Assembly: GCA_032027085.1 (NCBI GenBank)
Contig: JAVSMS010000001.1
Location: 3,059,126 to 3,123,125, forward strand
Origin: Pseudorhodoplanes sp.
GTDB taxonomy: Bacteria > Pseudomonadota > Alphaproteobacteria > Rhizobiales > Xanthobacteraceae
DNA: 64,000 nt
Direction of reading: 5' to 3'
Shown here: piece after piece, positions 24,634 through 33,996 of the stretch
Layout of the letters: every line of letters starts with the position of its first letter
Numbering within the stretch: position 1 is the stretch's first letter
The notes under the pieces: generated by a model
Databases searched by the model: none
The model's input: only the letters and a program-made list of their open reading frames with translations
What the model was told of the DNA's origin: nothing
Program-made: the position numbers and the translations under genes

Positions 24634-26241
24634 GTGATCGGCGCAGTGCGGGCCGTCTTACGGCGAGGATTCGAACTGATCGAACAGCCGTTCGACGCGG
24701 TATTTGGGCCGTCGCTCAATCCCTTGAAGCAGCTCGGCGCTCTCGGCTTTTTTTTCTTTTGGATCGTCGCCGTCAGCGGCATCTATCTGTTCATTTTTTT
24801 CGATACCGGCATCGAGCAGGCATATTCATCCGTCCAGTATATGACGGTGGATCACTGGTATCATGCCGGCGTGATGCGCAGCCTGCATCGTTACGCCTCA
24901 GACCTGATGGTCGTGATGGTGGCGACTCATCTGCTGCGTGAATTTGCATACGACCATTATCGCGGAGCGCGCTGGTTCTCCTGGTTCACCGGACTGCCGA
25001 TCATTTGGCTGCTCTATGCGAGCGGCATTACCGGCTATTGGCTGGTCTGGGACCGGCTCGCCCAGTATGTCGCCGTCGTGTCATCCGAACTGCTCGACTG
25101 GCTGCCGATCTTCGGCGAGCCGATCGCGCGCAATTTCATATCGACCGGCACACTCACCAGCCGCTTCTTCACGCTGATGGTGTTCATGCATGTCGCCGTT
25201 CCGCTGTTCCTGCTGTTTATCATGTGGGTTCACATCATCCGGATTTCGCGTCCGAAGGTGAATCCGCCGCGCATGCTCGCCGGCCTTTCGCTCGCGGCCC
25301 TGATCGCCGTGTCGCTCTGGAAGCCGGCGGTGTCGCAAGGCCCGGTGGATCTCAGCAAGGTGACGGCTGAAATCGGCCTCGACTGGTTCTTTCTGCCGCT
25401 CTATCCGTTGACCGATATCTGGGGAAATGGGAGTGTGTGGGCCTTTCTCGCTGCGTTTTCGGTGATGATCGGCTTGATGCCATGGCTGCCGCCGCTGCGG
25501 CGAAGCAAGGTGGCAGAGGTCAATCTTGATCACTGCAACGGCTGCACCCGCTGCGTCGAGGACTGCCCCTACGAAGCCATCAGGATGGTTCCGCGCACCG
25601 ACGGGTTGCCGTTCCCGGCGCAGGCGCAGGTGAATCCGTCGCTGTGCGTTTCGTGCGGCATCTGTGCGGGCGCGTGCCCATCGTCGACGCCATTCCGGCG
25701 CACCGAAGATCTGGTCACGGGCATTGATCTGCCGGACTATTCCATCAAGATGCTGCGCGAGCGGACAATCGCGGCCTGTCAGGCGTTGCAGGGCCCCACC
25801 AAGGTCCTCGTTTTTGCATGCGAGCACGGAGGCGCCGCAGGACGCGTCGATGGTACGGTTCACCTGCCGTGTGTGGCCATGGCGCCGCCTTCGCTGATCG
25901 ACTTTGTGCTGAGCCGCAAGCTGGCCGACGGTGTGGTGATGGCCGGTTGCGCGGAATCGGCGGGCTTCAACCGTCTCGGCATTGAGTGGACGAAGCAGCG
26001 CTTCGCCGGCGCGCGTGATCCCTATTTGCGGGCGCGGGTTCCGCGCGAGCGCGTAGGCACGGTCTGGGCGTCGGCGCTGGCACAGAGCAAGGCCAATTCT
26101 GAAATCGCCGCCTTCACCGAGCGGGTCGCGGCCCTGCCGCCCGTGACATTGCAGTCGCCGCTGCCGCCGAGCAGCCCTTCGCCACGGCTGCGGTCGCAGC
26201 CTGCGCGTGTTTCGGAACCGGCGGAGGTGGCGGATGACTAG
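24634..26241 (+). CDS. Cytochrome b / 2x[4Fe-4S] ferredoxin / MvhD-like fusion protein
   Basis: A 535-residue fusion starting at GTG with AGGAG 8 bases upstream. Residues 30-285 are a cytochrome b N-terminal domain with two H-x13-H pairs (H85/H99, H186/H200) for two b haems. Residues 295-350 hold two [4Fe-4S] sites (C301, C304, C307, C311; C338, C341, C344, C348). Residues 385-465 resemble MvhD/FrhD, the electron-transfer subunit of hydrogenase-heterodisulfide reductase complexes, with C396, C413 and C439 but not the full five-Cys set. The tail is Pro/Ser-rich. It could move electrons between a soluble donor and the quinone pool or cytochrome c. It lacks the cytochrome b C-terminal domain and Qo motif. 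Confidence 0.8.
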   Translation: MIGAVRAVLRRGFELIEQPFDAVFGPSLNPLKQLGALGFFFFWIVAVSGIYLFIFFDTGIEQAYSSVQYMTVDHWYHAGVMRSLHRYASDLMVVMVATHLLREFAYDHYRGARWFSWFTGLPIIWLLYASGITGYWLVWDRLAQYVAVVSSELLDWLPIFGEPIARNFISTGTLTSRFFTLMVFMHVAVPLFLLFIMWVHIIRISRPKVNPPRMLAGLSLAALIAVSLWKPAVSQGPVDLSKVTAEIGLDWFFLPLYPLTDIWGNGSVWAFLAAFSVMIGLMPWLPPLRRSKVAEVNLDHCNGCTRCVEDCPYEAIRMVPRTDGLPFPAQAQVNPSLCVSCGICAGACPSSTPFRRTEDLVTGIDLPDYSIKMLRERTIAACQALQGPTKVLVFACEHGGAAGRVDGTVHLPCVAMAPPSLIDFVLSRKLADGVVMAGCAESAGFNRLGIEWTKQRFAGARDPYLRARVPRERVGTVWASALAQSKANSEIAAFTERVAALPPVTLQSPLPPSSPSPRLRSQPARVSEPAEVADD

Positions 26242-26737
26242 TTGGCTGCGACATGCCGGCCAGTTCATATTGATCGCCGCGCTGTTTGCGGCTGTCGCGG
26301 CCTTTTCGAACTGGCCGACCTACCGGACCATTCCTGAGGGACATGCGGTGATCATGCTCAGCTTCGTGCACGGCTCTGATCGACGCGCGGAATGCCGCCG
26401 CCTCAGTCCCCAGGAGATTGCAAAGCTGCCTCCCAACATGCGGCGTGTGCAGGATTGCCCGCGCGGCCGGCGGCCGATCTATATTGAGCTGGATCTGGGA
26501 GGGCAGACGGCATTCAAGGCCAGCCTGGCCCCGACCGGCATCGCCGGCGACGGTCCCTCGAAAGTCTACGAGCGCTTCGTTGTCCCCGCTGGCGAACACG
26601 ACATTGCGGTACGTATGCGTGATACATCTCGTGCCGAGGGTTTTGATCACGCCCGCAAGGAGCGGGTGACGCTTGCCGCCGAGCAGATGCTTGTGGTCGA
26701 CTTCCGGGCTGAGAGCGGTGAATTCGTATTCCGCTGA
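26234..26737 (+). CDS. Membrane-anchored protein of unknown function
   Basis: A 167-residue protein with one N-terminal membrane helix (FILIAALFAAVAAFSNW) and a soluble domain, presumably periplasmic, with two cysteines (ECRRL, QDCPRG) and a beta-rich C-terminus (VPAGEHDIAVRMRD). I do not recognise the family. It overlaps the cytochrome b fusion gene by 8 bp (ATGACTAG), so it is translationally coupled to it and probably part of the same complex. An in-frame upstream start at 26207 is inside the previous gene and unlikely. Confidence 0.65.
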   Translation: MTSWLRHAGQFILIAALFAAVAAFSNWPTYRTIPEGHAVIMLSFVHGSDRRAECRRLSPQEIAKLPPNMRRVQDCPRGRRPIYIELDLGGQTAFKASLAPTGIAGDGPSKVYERFVVPAGEHDIAVRMRDTSRAEGFDHARKERVTLAAEQMLVVDFRAESGEFVFR

Positions 26738-26749
26738 GAGGCGAGGGTC

Positions 26750-27154
26750 ATGGCGCTGTTGCAATGGAAAGACCAGTACAGTGTCGGCATCGAGGCCGTC
26801 GATCATGAGCATCGCGAGCTGATTGACCTGATCAACCGCTTGCATGAGGAGTTCACAACCAAGCGCTCAAAAGATACGGTTGAGGCGTTCTTCGGCGATC
26901 TGTTCCGAGGCATTTCCGCTCACTTTGCGCTCGAGGAGCGGTTCATGCGTGAGCAGCGCTACGGCGAATTACCTCAGCACAAGGCGGATCACGAGCGCCT
27001 GCTCGACGAAATCCGCGACATCATGGAAATGACGCGGGAGAACGATAGCCTCGGCCAGGCCGAACTGGCCAGGCGGCTTGATGCATGGTTCTCGCGGCAT
27101 TTCGAAACCCACGACGCGGCCCTGCACAAGGCGCTTGGTACGCATCCGCATTGA
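26750..27154 (+). CDS. Bacteriohemerythrin
   Basis: A 134-residue hemerythrin: WKDQYSVGIEAVDHEHREL at the N-terminus (H21), H58 and E62 (HFALEERF), H77 and H81 (HKADH), H117 and a later His/Asp (HFETHD). Complete di-iron ligand set. It is 12 bp after the unknown membrane-anchored gene, in the respiratory operon. Oxygen or nitric oxide binding and delivery is the likely role. It is the second hemerythrin in the window, less divergent than the one at 17939. Confidence 0.88.
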   Translation: MALLQWKDQYSVGIEAVDHEHRELIDLINRLHEEFTTKRSKDTVEAFFGDLFRGISAHFALEERFMREQRYGELPQHKADHERLLDEIRDIMEMTRENDSLGQAELARRLDAWFSRHFETHDAALHKALGTHPH

Positions 27155-27252
27155 CGGCGGTGACGTGAAGATCGCAGGCGTCGTACAAAATTCTCCGTTG
27201 AGTTTGCCCCATAGCAAACTATAGCTCGGCTTTTGCTCATGCAGAGATGGGC

Positions 27253-27266
27253 TTGATTGAAGTCAA
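27253..27266. promoter_or_regulatory. FNR/CRP-type box TTGATtgaaGTCAA
   Basis: A dyad with one T/C difference between arms, 119 bp (centre) upstream of the cytochrome c start. It implies a separate promoter for the cytochrome c gene, under the same regulator as the other boxes. Confidence 0.65.
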
Positions 27267-27377
27267 GGCACTTCAGCTGCGTCATGGGGGATAGCTTCTC
27301 TCAAACGAATGCCGTCACTGCCGCATGAGAAGCGGGAGAGGTCGGCAGGGGACGTGAACATCAACGCGGGGCTGAGC

Positions 27378-27767
27378 ATGGTGACGATCAGACTTTTGGC
27401 GGCTTTCTCTGTGATTGCGCTCGCACCGAGCCTCGCTTTCGCGGACGACCTTGCGGCCGGTGCAAAAAGTTTCAAGAAATGCACGGCGTGCCACGATGTT
27501 GGCCCGTCGGCGAAGAACAAGGTCGGCCCGCTCCTGAACAATCTGGACGGCCGCAAGTCCGGTACGGTTGAAGGCTATAATTATTCGGCCGCCAACAAGA
27601 ATTCCGGCATCGTCTGGAACAACGAGACATTCCTTGAATACATCAAGGACCCGAAGGCCAAGATTCCCGGCACCAAAATGGTGTTTGCTGGCATCAAGAA
27701 CGAAACGGAAGCGCGCGATCTCTGGGCCTATATCAAGCAGTTCGGTTCGGACGGGCAGAAGAAATAG
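27378..27767 (+). CDS. Class I cytochrome c (c2/c550 type)
   Basis: A 129-residue protein with a signal peptide (residues 1-22, ending AFA), one haem site C35-T-A-C38-H39, and the axial Met at M101 (IPGTKMVFAGI), as in mitochondrial-type cytochromes c2/c550. It is a soluble periplasmic electron carrier and the natural donor to the CuA subunit encoded 6 kb upstream. The ATG at 27378 was chosen because it starts the signal peptide; an upstream in-frame start at 27309 would add 23 non-hydrophobic residues. A terminator follows. Confidence 0.87.
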   Translation: MVTIRLLAAFSVIALAPSLAFADDLAAGAKSFKKCTACHDVGPSAKNKVGPLLNNLDGRKSGTVEGYNYSAANKNSGIVWNNETFLEYIKDPKAKIPGTKMVFAGIKNETEARDLWAYIKQFGSDGQKK

Positions 27768-27810
27768 AAGCTGCGAAAAGGTCGAGGAACGGGCCCCGCA
27801 GGCAGCAAAA

Positions 27811-27838
27811 AAACGCCCGTCCGAAAAGACGGGCGTTT
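27811..27838 (+). terminator. Rho-independent terminator after cytochrome c
   Basis: An 11-bp perfect stem (AAACGCCCGTC / GACGGGCGTTT) with a 6-base loop and flanking A and T runs, 44 bases after the cytochrome c stop. It closes the respiratory region; the rest of the spacer up to 28065 shows no gene. Confidence 0.85.
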
Positions 27839-28065
27839 TCGTTGCAATATCAAATTCAAACGATTGCAGACCATTGAAGTTCGATCCGATATCATCAGCA
27901 CCTACCGCGCAGCCGTCGTCAAACGCGCTGCAAAGGGGGCAGGTGCTGGATGTGAGCGCATGAAAGATAGTCGGAAGAGTCAGCAAACTCATCTCGCTGC
28001 ACGTCCACTCTCTGGTGTCAGAACAGCCTGACAGTTCCCACGCGCTGAACGATAGGCAGCGCGCC

Positions 28066-28704
28066 TCACGCCTGCCCGCGTTTGGCAACAGGCCTTAGCA
28101 AGCCGACCAATCCGACCATCATAATAAGGCCCGCCCACACAATAGATGCTTCTTGTTGCTGTTCCGCCAAGTGCATTCCGGCGGCGCAAACGAGCCATCC
28201 GTACAGAGCCAGAAAGCCCATTCCGGATATGGCGACCTTGATGAACATGCCGAGCGACAGGGACGTGAGGGCGGCCTTGTGGAATATATAAGAGCCGGCA
28301 GCATTCGGGTGAAAGCCCATAAGCCACGGCGCCCAGCGGCCGAGCCAATGGGTTGCGGAAGCTCGGCTGGCACGGGCTCCAATGATTGATCCGGCCGCGA
28401 AGCTCACGAACAGTCCCGCCGTCGAGCCGAGCCACACCGCCAGGAGCAGAGGTGTCAATTGTGCGGCCGAACAGCTGGTGGACAACAGCACCCCCAGGAT
28501 CAGAAAGGTGCCGGGAAAATAGAAGCCGATCAGATAGATCGCTTCCAGTGCGGATGCGACAAAGACAAAATAATTATTCGGAGCGAGATAGAGCCTGATG
28601 AAATCGAGAGGCCGAAAATCCGTGCCGAGAATGAGTGCGATGCAAAGCGCGCCGCCGAACAGATGAATCCAGTAAACTAGGCGCGAGGGCGGCGTGTCGT
28701 TCAT
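28066..28704 (-). CDS. Multi-helix membrane protein, distant DedA-like
   Basis: A 212-residue protein with about 5 hydrophobic segments. The stretch EAIYLIGFYFPGTFLILGVLL resembles the Glu and Pro-Gly start of DedA/SNARE-associated proteins, and a later YIFHKAALTSLSLGMFIKV segment fits the second half of that fold, but the match is weak. No neighbour helps: nrdJ is upstream on the same strand beyond a terminator. Possible role in lipid scrambling or membrane homeostasis if truly DedA-like. Confidence 0.5.
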   Translation of the reverse strand: MNDTPPSRLVYWIHLFGGALCIALILGTDFRPLDFIRLYLAPNNYFVFVASALEAIYLIGFYFPGTFLILGVLLSTSCSAAQLTPLLLAVWLGSTAGLFVSFAAGSIIGARASRASATHWLGRWAPWLMGFHPNAAGSYIFHKAALTSLSLGMFIKVAISGMGFLALYGWLVCAAGMHLAEQQQEASIVWAGLIMMVGLVGLLRPVAKRGQA

Positions 28705-28762
28705 ACGGCACGCCTACCGGCGCAGTATGGTCGCAAAATGTCGCTTCGGCTTCGACCAAAGG

Positions 28763-28790
28763 AAAGGCCGGTTCCAAGGTACCGGCCTTT
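28763..28790. terminator. Rho-independent terminator after nrdJ
   Basis: A 10-bp perfect stem (AAAGGCCGGT / ACCGGCCTTT) with an 8-base loop, 50 bases beyond the nrdJ stop on the minus strand. It is symmetrical with A and T ends, so it could act in both directions. Confidence 0.75.
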
Positions 28791-28839
28791 CTGAATCACG
28801 ATGTGTGAGCTGCCTGCTCCTGCTGCCAATTCCTAGACT

Positions 28840-31800
28840 CTACGAACACCCCGTCGTCGATCCGCAGGTATCGCACTTCATGCAGGTGCCGTTGCGCACC
28901 AGTGTGTAGTTTTGGCATTCGCTGCAGGGATCGCCTTCATAGCCCTTGGCTTTCGCCTCCGCGCGTTTTTCGGCGGCGGCCGCTTTCGCGGTTGCGGCCG
29001 GCGTCTGCCAGGGCAGGTTCTCCAGCGCCTGCGCGGGGGACAGTTTCTGCTCCGGCTCGGCCTTGAGCGCCACCGCGCCCGAGAAGGCGGTCACGTTGCC
29101 GGTGGGCTGCGGCGCGGCGGCCGCCTGCTGGCCGGAACCGCCCGACATGACAACGAGCTTGTCGGTGCGCGAGCGGGTGAGACCCTTTGACAGATATTTG
29201 GTTGCGGGATTGGAGGGCGCCTTGCCTTCCTCCACGCCCTTGCCGAGCGCGTCGAACTGGCCTTCGGTCGGATCGACATGGGCGAGATCGAAGCGGCCCA
29301 TATAGCTCACCGCGAGTTCGCGGAAGACATAGTCGAGGATCGAGGTCGCGAACTTGATCGAGTCGTTGCCCTGCACCGGGCCCGAGGGCTCGAAGCGGGT
29401 GAAGGTGAAGGCATCGACATATTCGTCGAGCGGCACGCCATATTGCAGGCCGAGCGAGACCGCGATCGCGAAGTTGTTGATGAAGGAGCGCAAGGCCGCG
29501 CCTTCCTTGTGCATGTCGATGAAGATTTCGCCGAGGCGCCCGTCATCGTATTCGCCGGTACGCAAATAGACCTTGTGGCCGCCGACCACGGCTTTCTGGG
29601 TATAGCCCTTGCGCCGATCCGGCATGCGCTCGCGCTCGCGGATCACGGTGACGCGTTCGACCACCTTCTCGATCACACGCTCGGCGAGCGCCGAGGTGCG
29701 CGCCGCCATCGGCTTGTCGAGGAAGCTCTCGACATCTTCGTCCTCATCCTCCTCGTCGGCGATGAGCTGGCTCTGCAGCGGCTGGCTGAGTTTCGATCCG
29801 TCGCGGTAGAGCGCGTTGGCCTTCAGCGCCAGCTTCCAGGACAGCATGTAAGCCGACTTGCAGTCCTCGACCGAGGCCTCGTTCGGCATGTTGATGGTCT
29901 TGGAGATCGCGCCGGAGATGAAGGGCTGCGCCGCCGCCATCATGCGGATGTGGCTCTCCACCGACAGATAGCGCTTGCCGGTGCGCCCACAGGGATTGGC
30001 GCAGTCGAACACCGCGTAATGCGCAGGCTTCAGGTGCGGGGCGCCTTCGACCGTCATCGCGCCGCAGACATGGATGTTGGCGGCCTCGATCTCGCGCTTG
30101 GTGAAGCCGAGATGGGTGAGGAGATCGAAGTTCGGATTGGCGAGGTCGGCCGGCGAGACGGAGAGGGCGTCGCGCAGGAACTGCTCGCCAAGCGTCCACT
30201 TGTTGAACACGAACTTGATGTCGAAAGCCTTCGGCAAGGCCTGTTCGACGAGTTCGAGCGCATCCTTAGTGAAGCCCTTGGCCTTCAGCGTCGAGTGATT
30301 GATCGCCGGCGCGTTGGAGAGATTGCCGTGACCGACGGCATAGGCCTCGATCTCGGCGATCTCGGCTTCGCCGTAGCCGAGCGCTCGCAGCGCCTCGGGA
30401 ACGGCGCGGTTGATGATCTTGAAGTAACCGCCGCCGGCAAGCTTCTTGAATTTCACCAGCGCGAAGTCGGGCTCGATGCCGGTGGTGTCGCAATCCATGA
30501 CAAGGCCGATCGTGCCGGTCGGCGCGATCACAGTCGCCTGCGCGTTGCGATAGCCGTGCTCTTCGCCGAGCGACAGTGCCTTGTCCCAGGCGAACTTGGC
30601 GTGCGCGACGAGCTTGGGATCGGGACAATGCGCGGCTTCGAGCGGCACCGGCGCGACCGAGACATGCTCATAGCCGACGGCAGCTCCATAAGCCGCGCGG
30701 CGGTGGTTGCGCATCACCCGCAGCATATGCTCGCGGTTCTTCTCATAACCGGGAAAGGTACCGAGCTCGGAGGCCATTTCCGCCGAGGTGGCGTAGGAAA
30801 TGCCGGTCATGATCGCGGTCAGTGCGGCGCAGATGGCGCGGCCGGCATCGGAGTCATAGGGAATACCCGACGACATCAGGAGCCCGCCGATATTGGCGTA
30901 GCCGAGACCGAGCGTGCGGAATTCGTACGAGAGCTGGGCGATTTCCTTGGACGGGAATTGCGCCATCAGCACCGAGATTTCGAGCACGATGGTCCACAGC
31001 CGCACCGCGTGCTCGTAACCCTCGACGTCGAACTGCTTGGATTGCTCGTCACGGAAGGTGAGCAGGTTCAGCGAGGCGAGATTGCAGGCCGTGTCGTCCA
31101 GGAACATGTATTCCGAGCACGGATTGCTGGCCCGGATCTCGCCCGAGGCTGGGCAGGTGTGCCAGTCGTTGACGGTCGTATGGTATTGCAGGCCGGGATC
31201 GGCGCAGGCCCAGGCCGCATAGCCGATCTTCTCCCACAGCGCGCGCGCCTTCAGCGTCTTAGCGACGCCCTTCTTATTGCGCCAGGTGAGGTCCCAGTCG
31301 CCGTCGCTCTCGACCGCCTTTAGGAAGTCGTCGGTGACGCGCACCGAGTTGTTTGAATTCTGGCCGGAGACGGTGAGATAGGCCTCCGAGTCCCAGTCGG
31401 TATCATAGACCGGGAATTCGATGTCCTTGTAGCCCTGGCGTGCGAACTGGATCACGCGCTGGATGTAATTGTCCGGCACGAACATCTTGCGCGCCGCCTT
31501 GATCTCGCGGCGGAGGGCAGGGTTCTTCTCCGGATCAAAGCAATCGTCGTCCGAACCCTCGCAATTGACGCAGGCCTTCAGGATCGCCTTCAGGTGCTTC
31601 TGGTTGATCCTGGAGCCGGTGACGAGGGAGGCGACCTTCTGCTCCTCCTTCACCTTCCAGTCGATATATTGCTCGATGTCCGGATGGTCGGCATCAACCA
31701 CAACCATCTTCGCCGCGCGGCGCGTGGTGCCGCCCGACTTGATCGCGCCGGCGGCGCGGTCGCCGATCTTCAGGAAGCTCATCAGGCCGGACGACTTGCC

Positions 31801-32544
31801 GCCGCCCGACAGCTTCTCGCCTTCGCCGCGCAGGCGCGAGAAGTTCGAGCCGGTGCCGGAGCCGTATTTGAACAGGCGCGCTTCGCGCACCCACAGATCC
31901 ATGATGCCGCCTTCATTCACCAGATCGTCGCTGATGCTCTGAATGAAGCAGGCATGCGGCTGCGGATGCTCGTAGGCCGAGTCGGACTTCATCAGCTCGC
32001 CGGTCTCGTGGTCGACGTAATAGTGACCCTGCGAGGGGCCGTCGATGCCATAGGCCCAGTGCAGGCCGGTGTTGAACCATTGCGGCGAATTCGGCGCGCA
32101 CATCTGCATCGCCAGCATGTAGCGCAGCTCGTCATAGAAGGCCTGCGCGTCGGCCTCGCTGTCGAAATAGTGTCCCTTCCAGCCCCAATAGGCCCAGGTG
32201 CCGGCAAGACGGTCGAACACCTGCTTGGAGGAATGCTCACCGACAAAGCGCTCGCCTTCGGGCATCTCGGCGAGCGCCGACTCGTCGGCCACCGCGCGCC
32301 ACAGGAAGGAGGGAACAGAATTCTCTTCGATCTTCTTCAGGCGCGCGGGCACGCCAGCCTTACGGAAATATTTCTGTGCCAGAACATCGGACGCCACCTG
32401 CGACCAGAATTCGGGGACCTCGACATTGTCGAGCCGAAACACGACGGAGCCGTCCGGATTCTTGATCTCGCTCGTGGTCAGACGGAATTCGATCTCCGCG
32501 TAGGGAGACTGACCCTCTTTGGTGTAGCGCCGCTCGATCTTCAT
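28840..32544 (-). CDS. nrdJ: Vitamin B12-dependent (class II) ribonucleotide reductase
   Basis: A 1234-residue class II reductase that makes deoxyribonucleotides with adenosylcobalamin. Visible family motifs are [25 protein letters not shown] and [20 protein letters not shown], plus a C-terminal cysteine-rich zinc-ribbon-like tail ([10 protein letters not shown]...[14 protein letters not shown]). The long form with an insertion before the C-terminus is usual in alphaproteobacteria. The ATG at 32544 begins MKIERRY; an upstream frame to 32595 is in the leader. Oxygen-independent DNA precursor synthesis fits a facultative anaerobe and ties the organism to B12, as do the corrinoid genes at the left end. 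Confidence 0.95.
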   Translation of the reverse strand: MKIERRYTKEGQSPYAEIEFRLTTSEIKNPDGSVVFRLDNVEVPEFWSQVASDVLAQKYFRKAGVPARLKKIEENSVPSFLWRAVADESALAEMPEGERFVGEHSSKQVFDRLAGTWAYWGWKGHYFDSEADAQAFYDELRYMLAMQMCAPNSPQWFNTGLHWAYGIDGPSQGHYYVDHETGELMKSDSAYEHPQPHACFIQSISDDLVNEGGIMDLWVREARLFKYGSGTGSNFSRLRGEGEKLSGGGKSSGLMSFLKIGDRAAGAIKSGGTTRRAAKMVVVDADHPDIEQYIDWKVKEEQKVASLVTGSRINQKHLKAILKACVNCEGSDDDCFDPEKNPALRREIKAARKMFVPDNYIQRVIQFARQGYKDIEFPVYDTDWDSEAYLTVSGQNSNNSVRVTDDFLKAVESDGDWDLTWRNKKGVAKTLKARALWEKIGYAAWACADPGLQYHTTVNDWHTCPASGEIRASNPCSEYMFLDDTACNLASLNLLTFRDEQSKQFDVEGYEHAVRLWTIVLEISVLMAQFPSKEIAQLSYEFRTLGLGYANIGGLLMSSGIPYDSDAGRAICAALTAIMTGISYATSAEMASELGTFPGYEKNREHMLRVMRNHRRAAYGAAVGYEHVSVAPVPLEAAHCPDPKLVAHAKFAWDKALSLGEEHGYRNAQATVIAPTGTIGLVMDCDTTGIEPDFALVKFKKLAGGGYFKIINRAVPEALRALGYGEAEIAEIEAYAVGHGNLSNAPAINHSTLKAKGFTKDALELVEQALPKAFDIKFVFNKWTLGEQFLRDALSVSPADLANPNFDLLTHLGFTKREIEAANIHVCGAMTVEGAPHLKPAHYAVFDCANPCGRTGKRYLSVESHIRMMAAAQPFISGAISKTINMPNEASVEDCKSAYMLSWKLALKANALYRDGSKLSQPLQSQLIADEEDEDEDVESFLDKPMAARTSALAERVIEKVVERVTVIRERERMPDRRKGYTQKAVVGGHKVYLRTGEYDDGRLGEIFIDMHKEGAALRSFINNFAIAVSLGLQYGVPLDEYVDAFTFTRFEPSGPVQGNDSIKFATSILDYVFRELAVSYMGRFDLAHVDPTEGQFDALGKGVEEGKAPSNPATKYLSKGLTRSRTDKLVVMSGGSGQQAAAAPQPTGNVTAFSGAVALKAEPEQKLSPAQALENLPWQTPAATAKAAAAEKRAEAKAKGYEGDPCSECQNYTLVRNGTCMKCDTCGSTTGCS

Positions 32545-32893
32545 CGTCTTCTTTCGTCCCGTTCTTGCGCCGGCATTATTGCACCGGCCCTGCACCGTGG
32601 CGCGGGTCCTGTCCGCTGCGCCGCCCGGCCCGTTTCTCTGTTGTCAGTCTCATCCTGTACGCAACGCGGGGAACCGTTGTTTCGGCCACCCCTTTCTCTC
32701 CCGCGGCGGTAATTAGCCACCGCAGGTCACGCAAAACCCAGCCCCGCCAAGGTCATCCCGGCAGGAGTCCAGTCTCTCCAAGCTGTTGTTGAAGCCGCGG
32801 CCGGAGACTTCGGACTACTTCCGCCGAGGTGGACGCAAAACCTAGGACAGACTCGCCAGATACGTCAAGTAATAGTCGGAGAGTCTGAATCAA

Positions 32894-32909
32894 ACACTAA
32901 ATCTGGTGT
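32894..32909. promoter_or_regulatory. Candidate NrdR box ACACTAAATCTGGTGT
   Basis: A 16-base site with ACAC / GTGT arms around an AT-rich core, close to the NrdR consensus as I remember it; the outer flanks extend the symmetry to AAACAC / GTGTTT. It is about 350 bp upstream of nrdJ. NrdR boxes normally come in pairs and I did not find a clear second copy 31-32 bp away. Confidence 0.5.
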
Positions 32910-33025
32910 TTCGCCTGTTAATTCCGGGGACGACTCGTCCGCCGGTGAGCCGAGTATCGGCGCGGTTTTCCGGATTCGCCAAGCGCAAAAACGGATCCCC
33001 TGTGGCTTGCGGTTATAAGTTCGGA

Positions 33026-33047
33026 GAGGCCCCAAAAATGGGGCCTC
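33026..33047. terminator. GC hairpin without T-run
   Basis: A perfect 9-bp stem (GAGGCCCCA / TGGGGCCTC) with an AAAA loop in the nrdJ-dodecin spacer, about 150 bases beyond the dodecin stop on the minus strand. There is no T-run, so termination is uncertain; it may be the end of the dodecin transcript or part of a small RNA. Confidence 0.35.
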
Positions 33048-33196
33048 GGAGCCTTGCTTGATCCAAGGCAGGGCGGCAGGGCGCAGGTATCCCGGTCGCT
33101 GCGCGCGGCTGTGCCGATCCGATCGCGCACCGATTCTCATCGTGCTTTCATTGGCTTACGGCAGGACAATGCAGCAAATATCCGGGACCGGGCCGT

Positions 33197-33400
33197 TTAT
33201 TCCTGAAGAATGAAGGTCACCTTCAAATTCACCCGATATTCGTCGATCTTGCCGTCCTTGATGACGCATTTCTGGTTCGCGACCCAGACGCCCTCGACAT
33301 TCTTCAGGGTCTGCACCGCCCGTGTGATGCCAACCTGGATGGCGTCTTCAAAGCTCTTCTTGGATGCGGAAATGAGTTCGGTGACGCGGGCGACAGCCAT
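33197..33400 (-). CDS. Dodecin
   Basis: A 67-residue dodecin: VARVTELISASKKSFEDAI at the N-terminus and KIDEYRVNLKVTFIL at the C-terminus, with the flavin-stacking Trp in EGVWV. Dodecins form 12-mers that store and buffer flavins. GGGAGGA lies 6 bases before the ATG at 33400, so the longer frame to 33538 was rejected. Confidence 0.92.
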   Translation of the reverse strand: MAVARVTELISASKKSFEDAIQVGITRAVQTLKNVEGVWVANQKCVIKDGKIDEYRVNLKVTFILQE

Positions 33401-33566
33401 GAAATCCTCCCGGGAAATAGCTGGAAATGAAGCTGTTGGGCCGACGGCTTGAGCAACGACAAAACAAGTTGTTTTGGGGCCGGGCGGTTCCATGCGGGCC
33501 TGTTGGCCGCGCTGGACATCAGCGAGGGCAGGTGGCATTCAACCCGCAGTAAACGGACGGACAGCG

Positions 33567-33977
33567 ATGAAAAGCCTGCTGCTGAAAATCTTTACCTGGT
33601 GGAACGGCCAGACGCTCAATACCCAGGTCTGGACCTGGCTCTATGGCGAGCTCGTCGGCACCGATGAATTCGCCAACCGCTATTACCGCACCAAGGGCGG
33701 CAAGATCGATCCGGTACTCGGTTTCGAGCGGCGCTGGGTCATCTACAACGGCTATGCCGAGGCCTCGACCATTCCGCCGGCCTGGCATGGCTGGATCCAT
33801 CACATCGTCGATGTGCCGCCCACAGAAGAACAGTACACGCCGCGCGCCTGGCAGAAGCCGCATCGTCAGAACATGACTGGCACGCCCGGGGCTTATCGGC
33901 CGTCAGGTTCCACGTTGGTGCATGGTCGCCGCCCGAAGGCGACGGGCGACTACAAGGCCTGGACGCCGGGGCGTTGA
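33567..33977 (+). CDS. NADH:ubiquinone oxidoreductase subunit NDUFA12-like (B17.2)
   Basis: A 136-residue NDUFA12 family protein, a supernumerary complex I subunit shared by mitochondria and alphaproteobacteria. Motifs GTDEFANRYYRT, RRWVIYNGYAEAS and PPAWHGWIHH are typical. It is peripheral, on the cytoplasmic arm. GGACGG precedes the ATG at 33567. It is a good marker of alphaproteobacterial origin. A terminator follows. Confidence 0.93.
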   Translation: MKSLLLKIFTWWNGQTLNTQVWTWLYGELVGTDEFANRYYRTKGGKIDPVLGFERRWVIYNGYAEASTIPPAWHGWIHHIVDVPPTEEQYTPRAWQKPHRQNMTGTPGAYRPSGSTLVHGRRPKATGDYKAWTPGR

Positions 33978-33996
33978 TCGGCACAAACCGCAAATA

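Larger units (their letters stand above)
32545..33196. other. Long gene-free leader between nrdJ and dodecin
   Basis: About 650 bases without a convincing gene. It holds a candidate NrdR box (32894-32909), a weak minus-strand promoter-like pair (TTGACG near 32869-32864 and CTAGGT 17 bases on), and a GC hairpin at 33026-33047. If transcription starts near 32835, the nrdJ leader is about 290 nt. I looked for cobalamin riboswitch landmarks on the minus strand and found none. Confidence 0.5.

Noticed and set aside
29278-31323. Long plus-strand frame (681 codons) opposite nrdJ
   Set aside because: It is antisense to a certain class II ribonucleotide reductase gene and has the Arg/His/Gly-rich composition of a high-GC shadow frame.
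32545-32900. Cobalamin riboswitch upstream of nrdJ
   Set aside because: Minus strand lacks the conserved core patterns I would expect (GCCACTG-like element and adjacent conserved loops).
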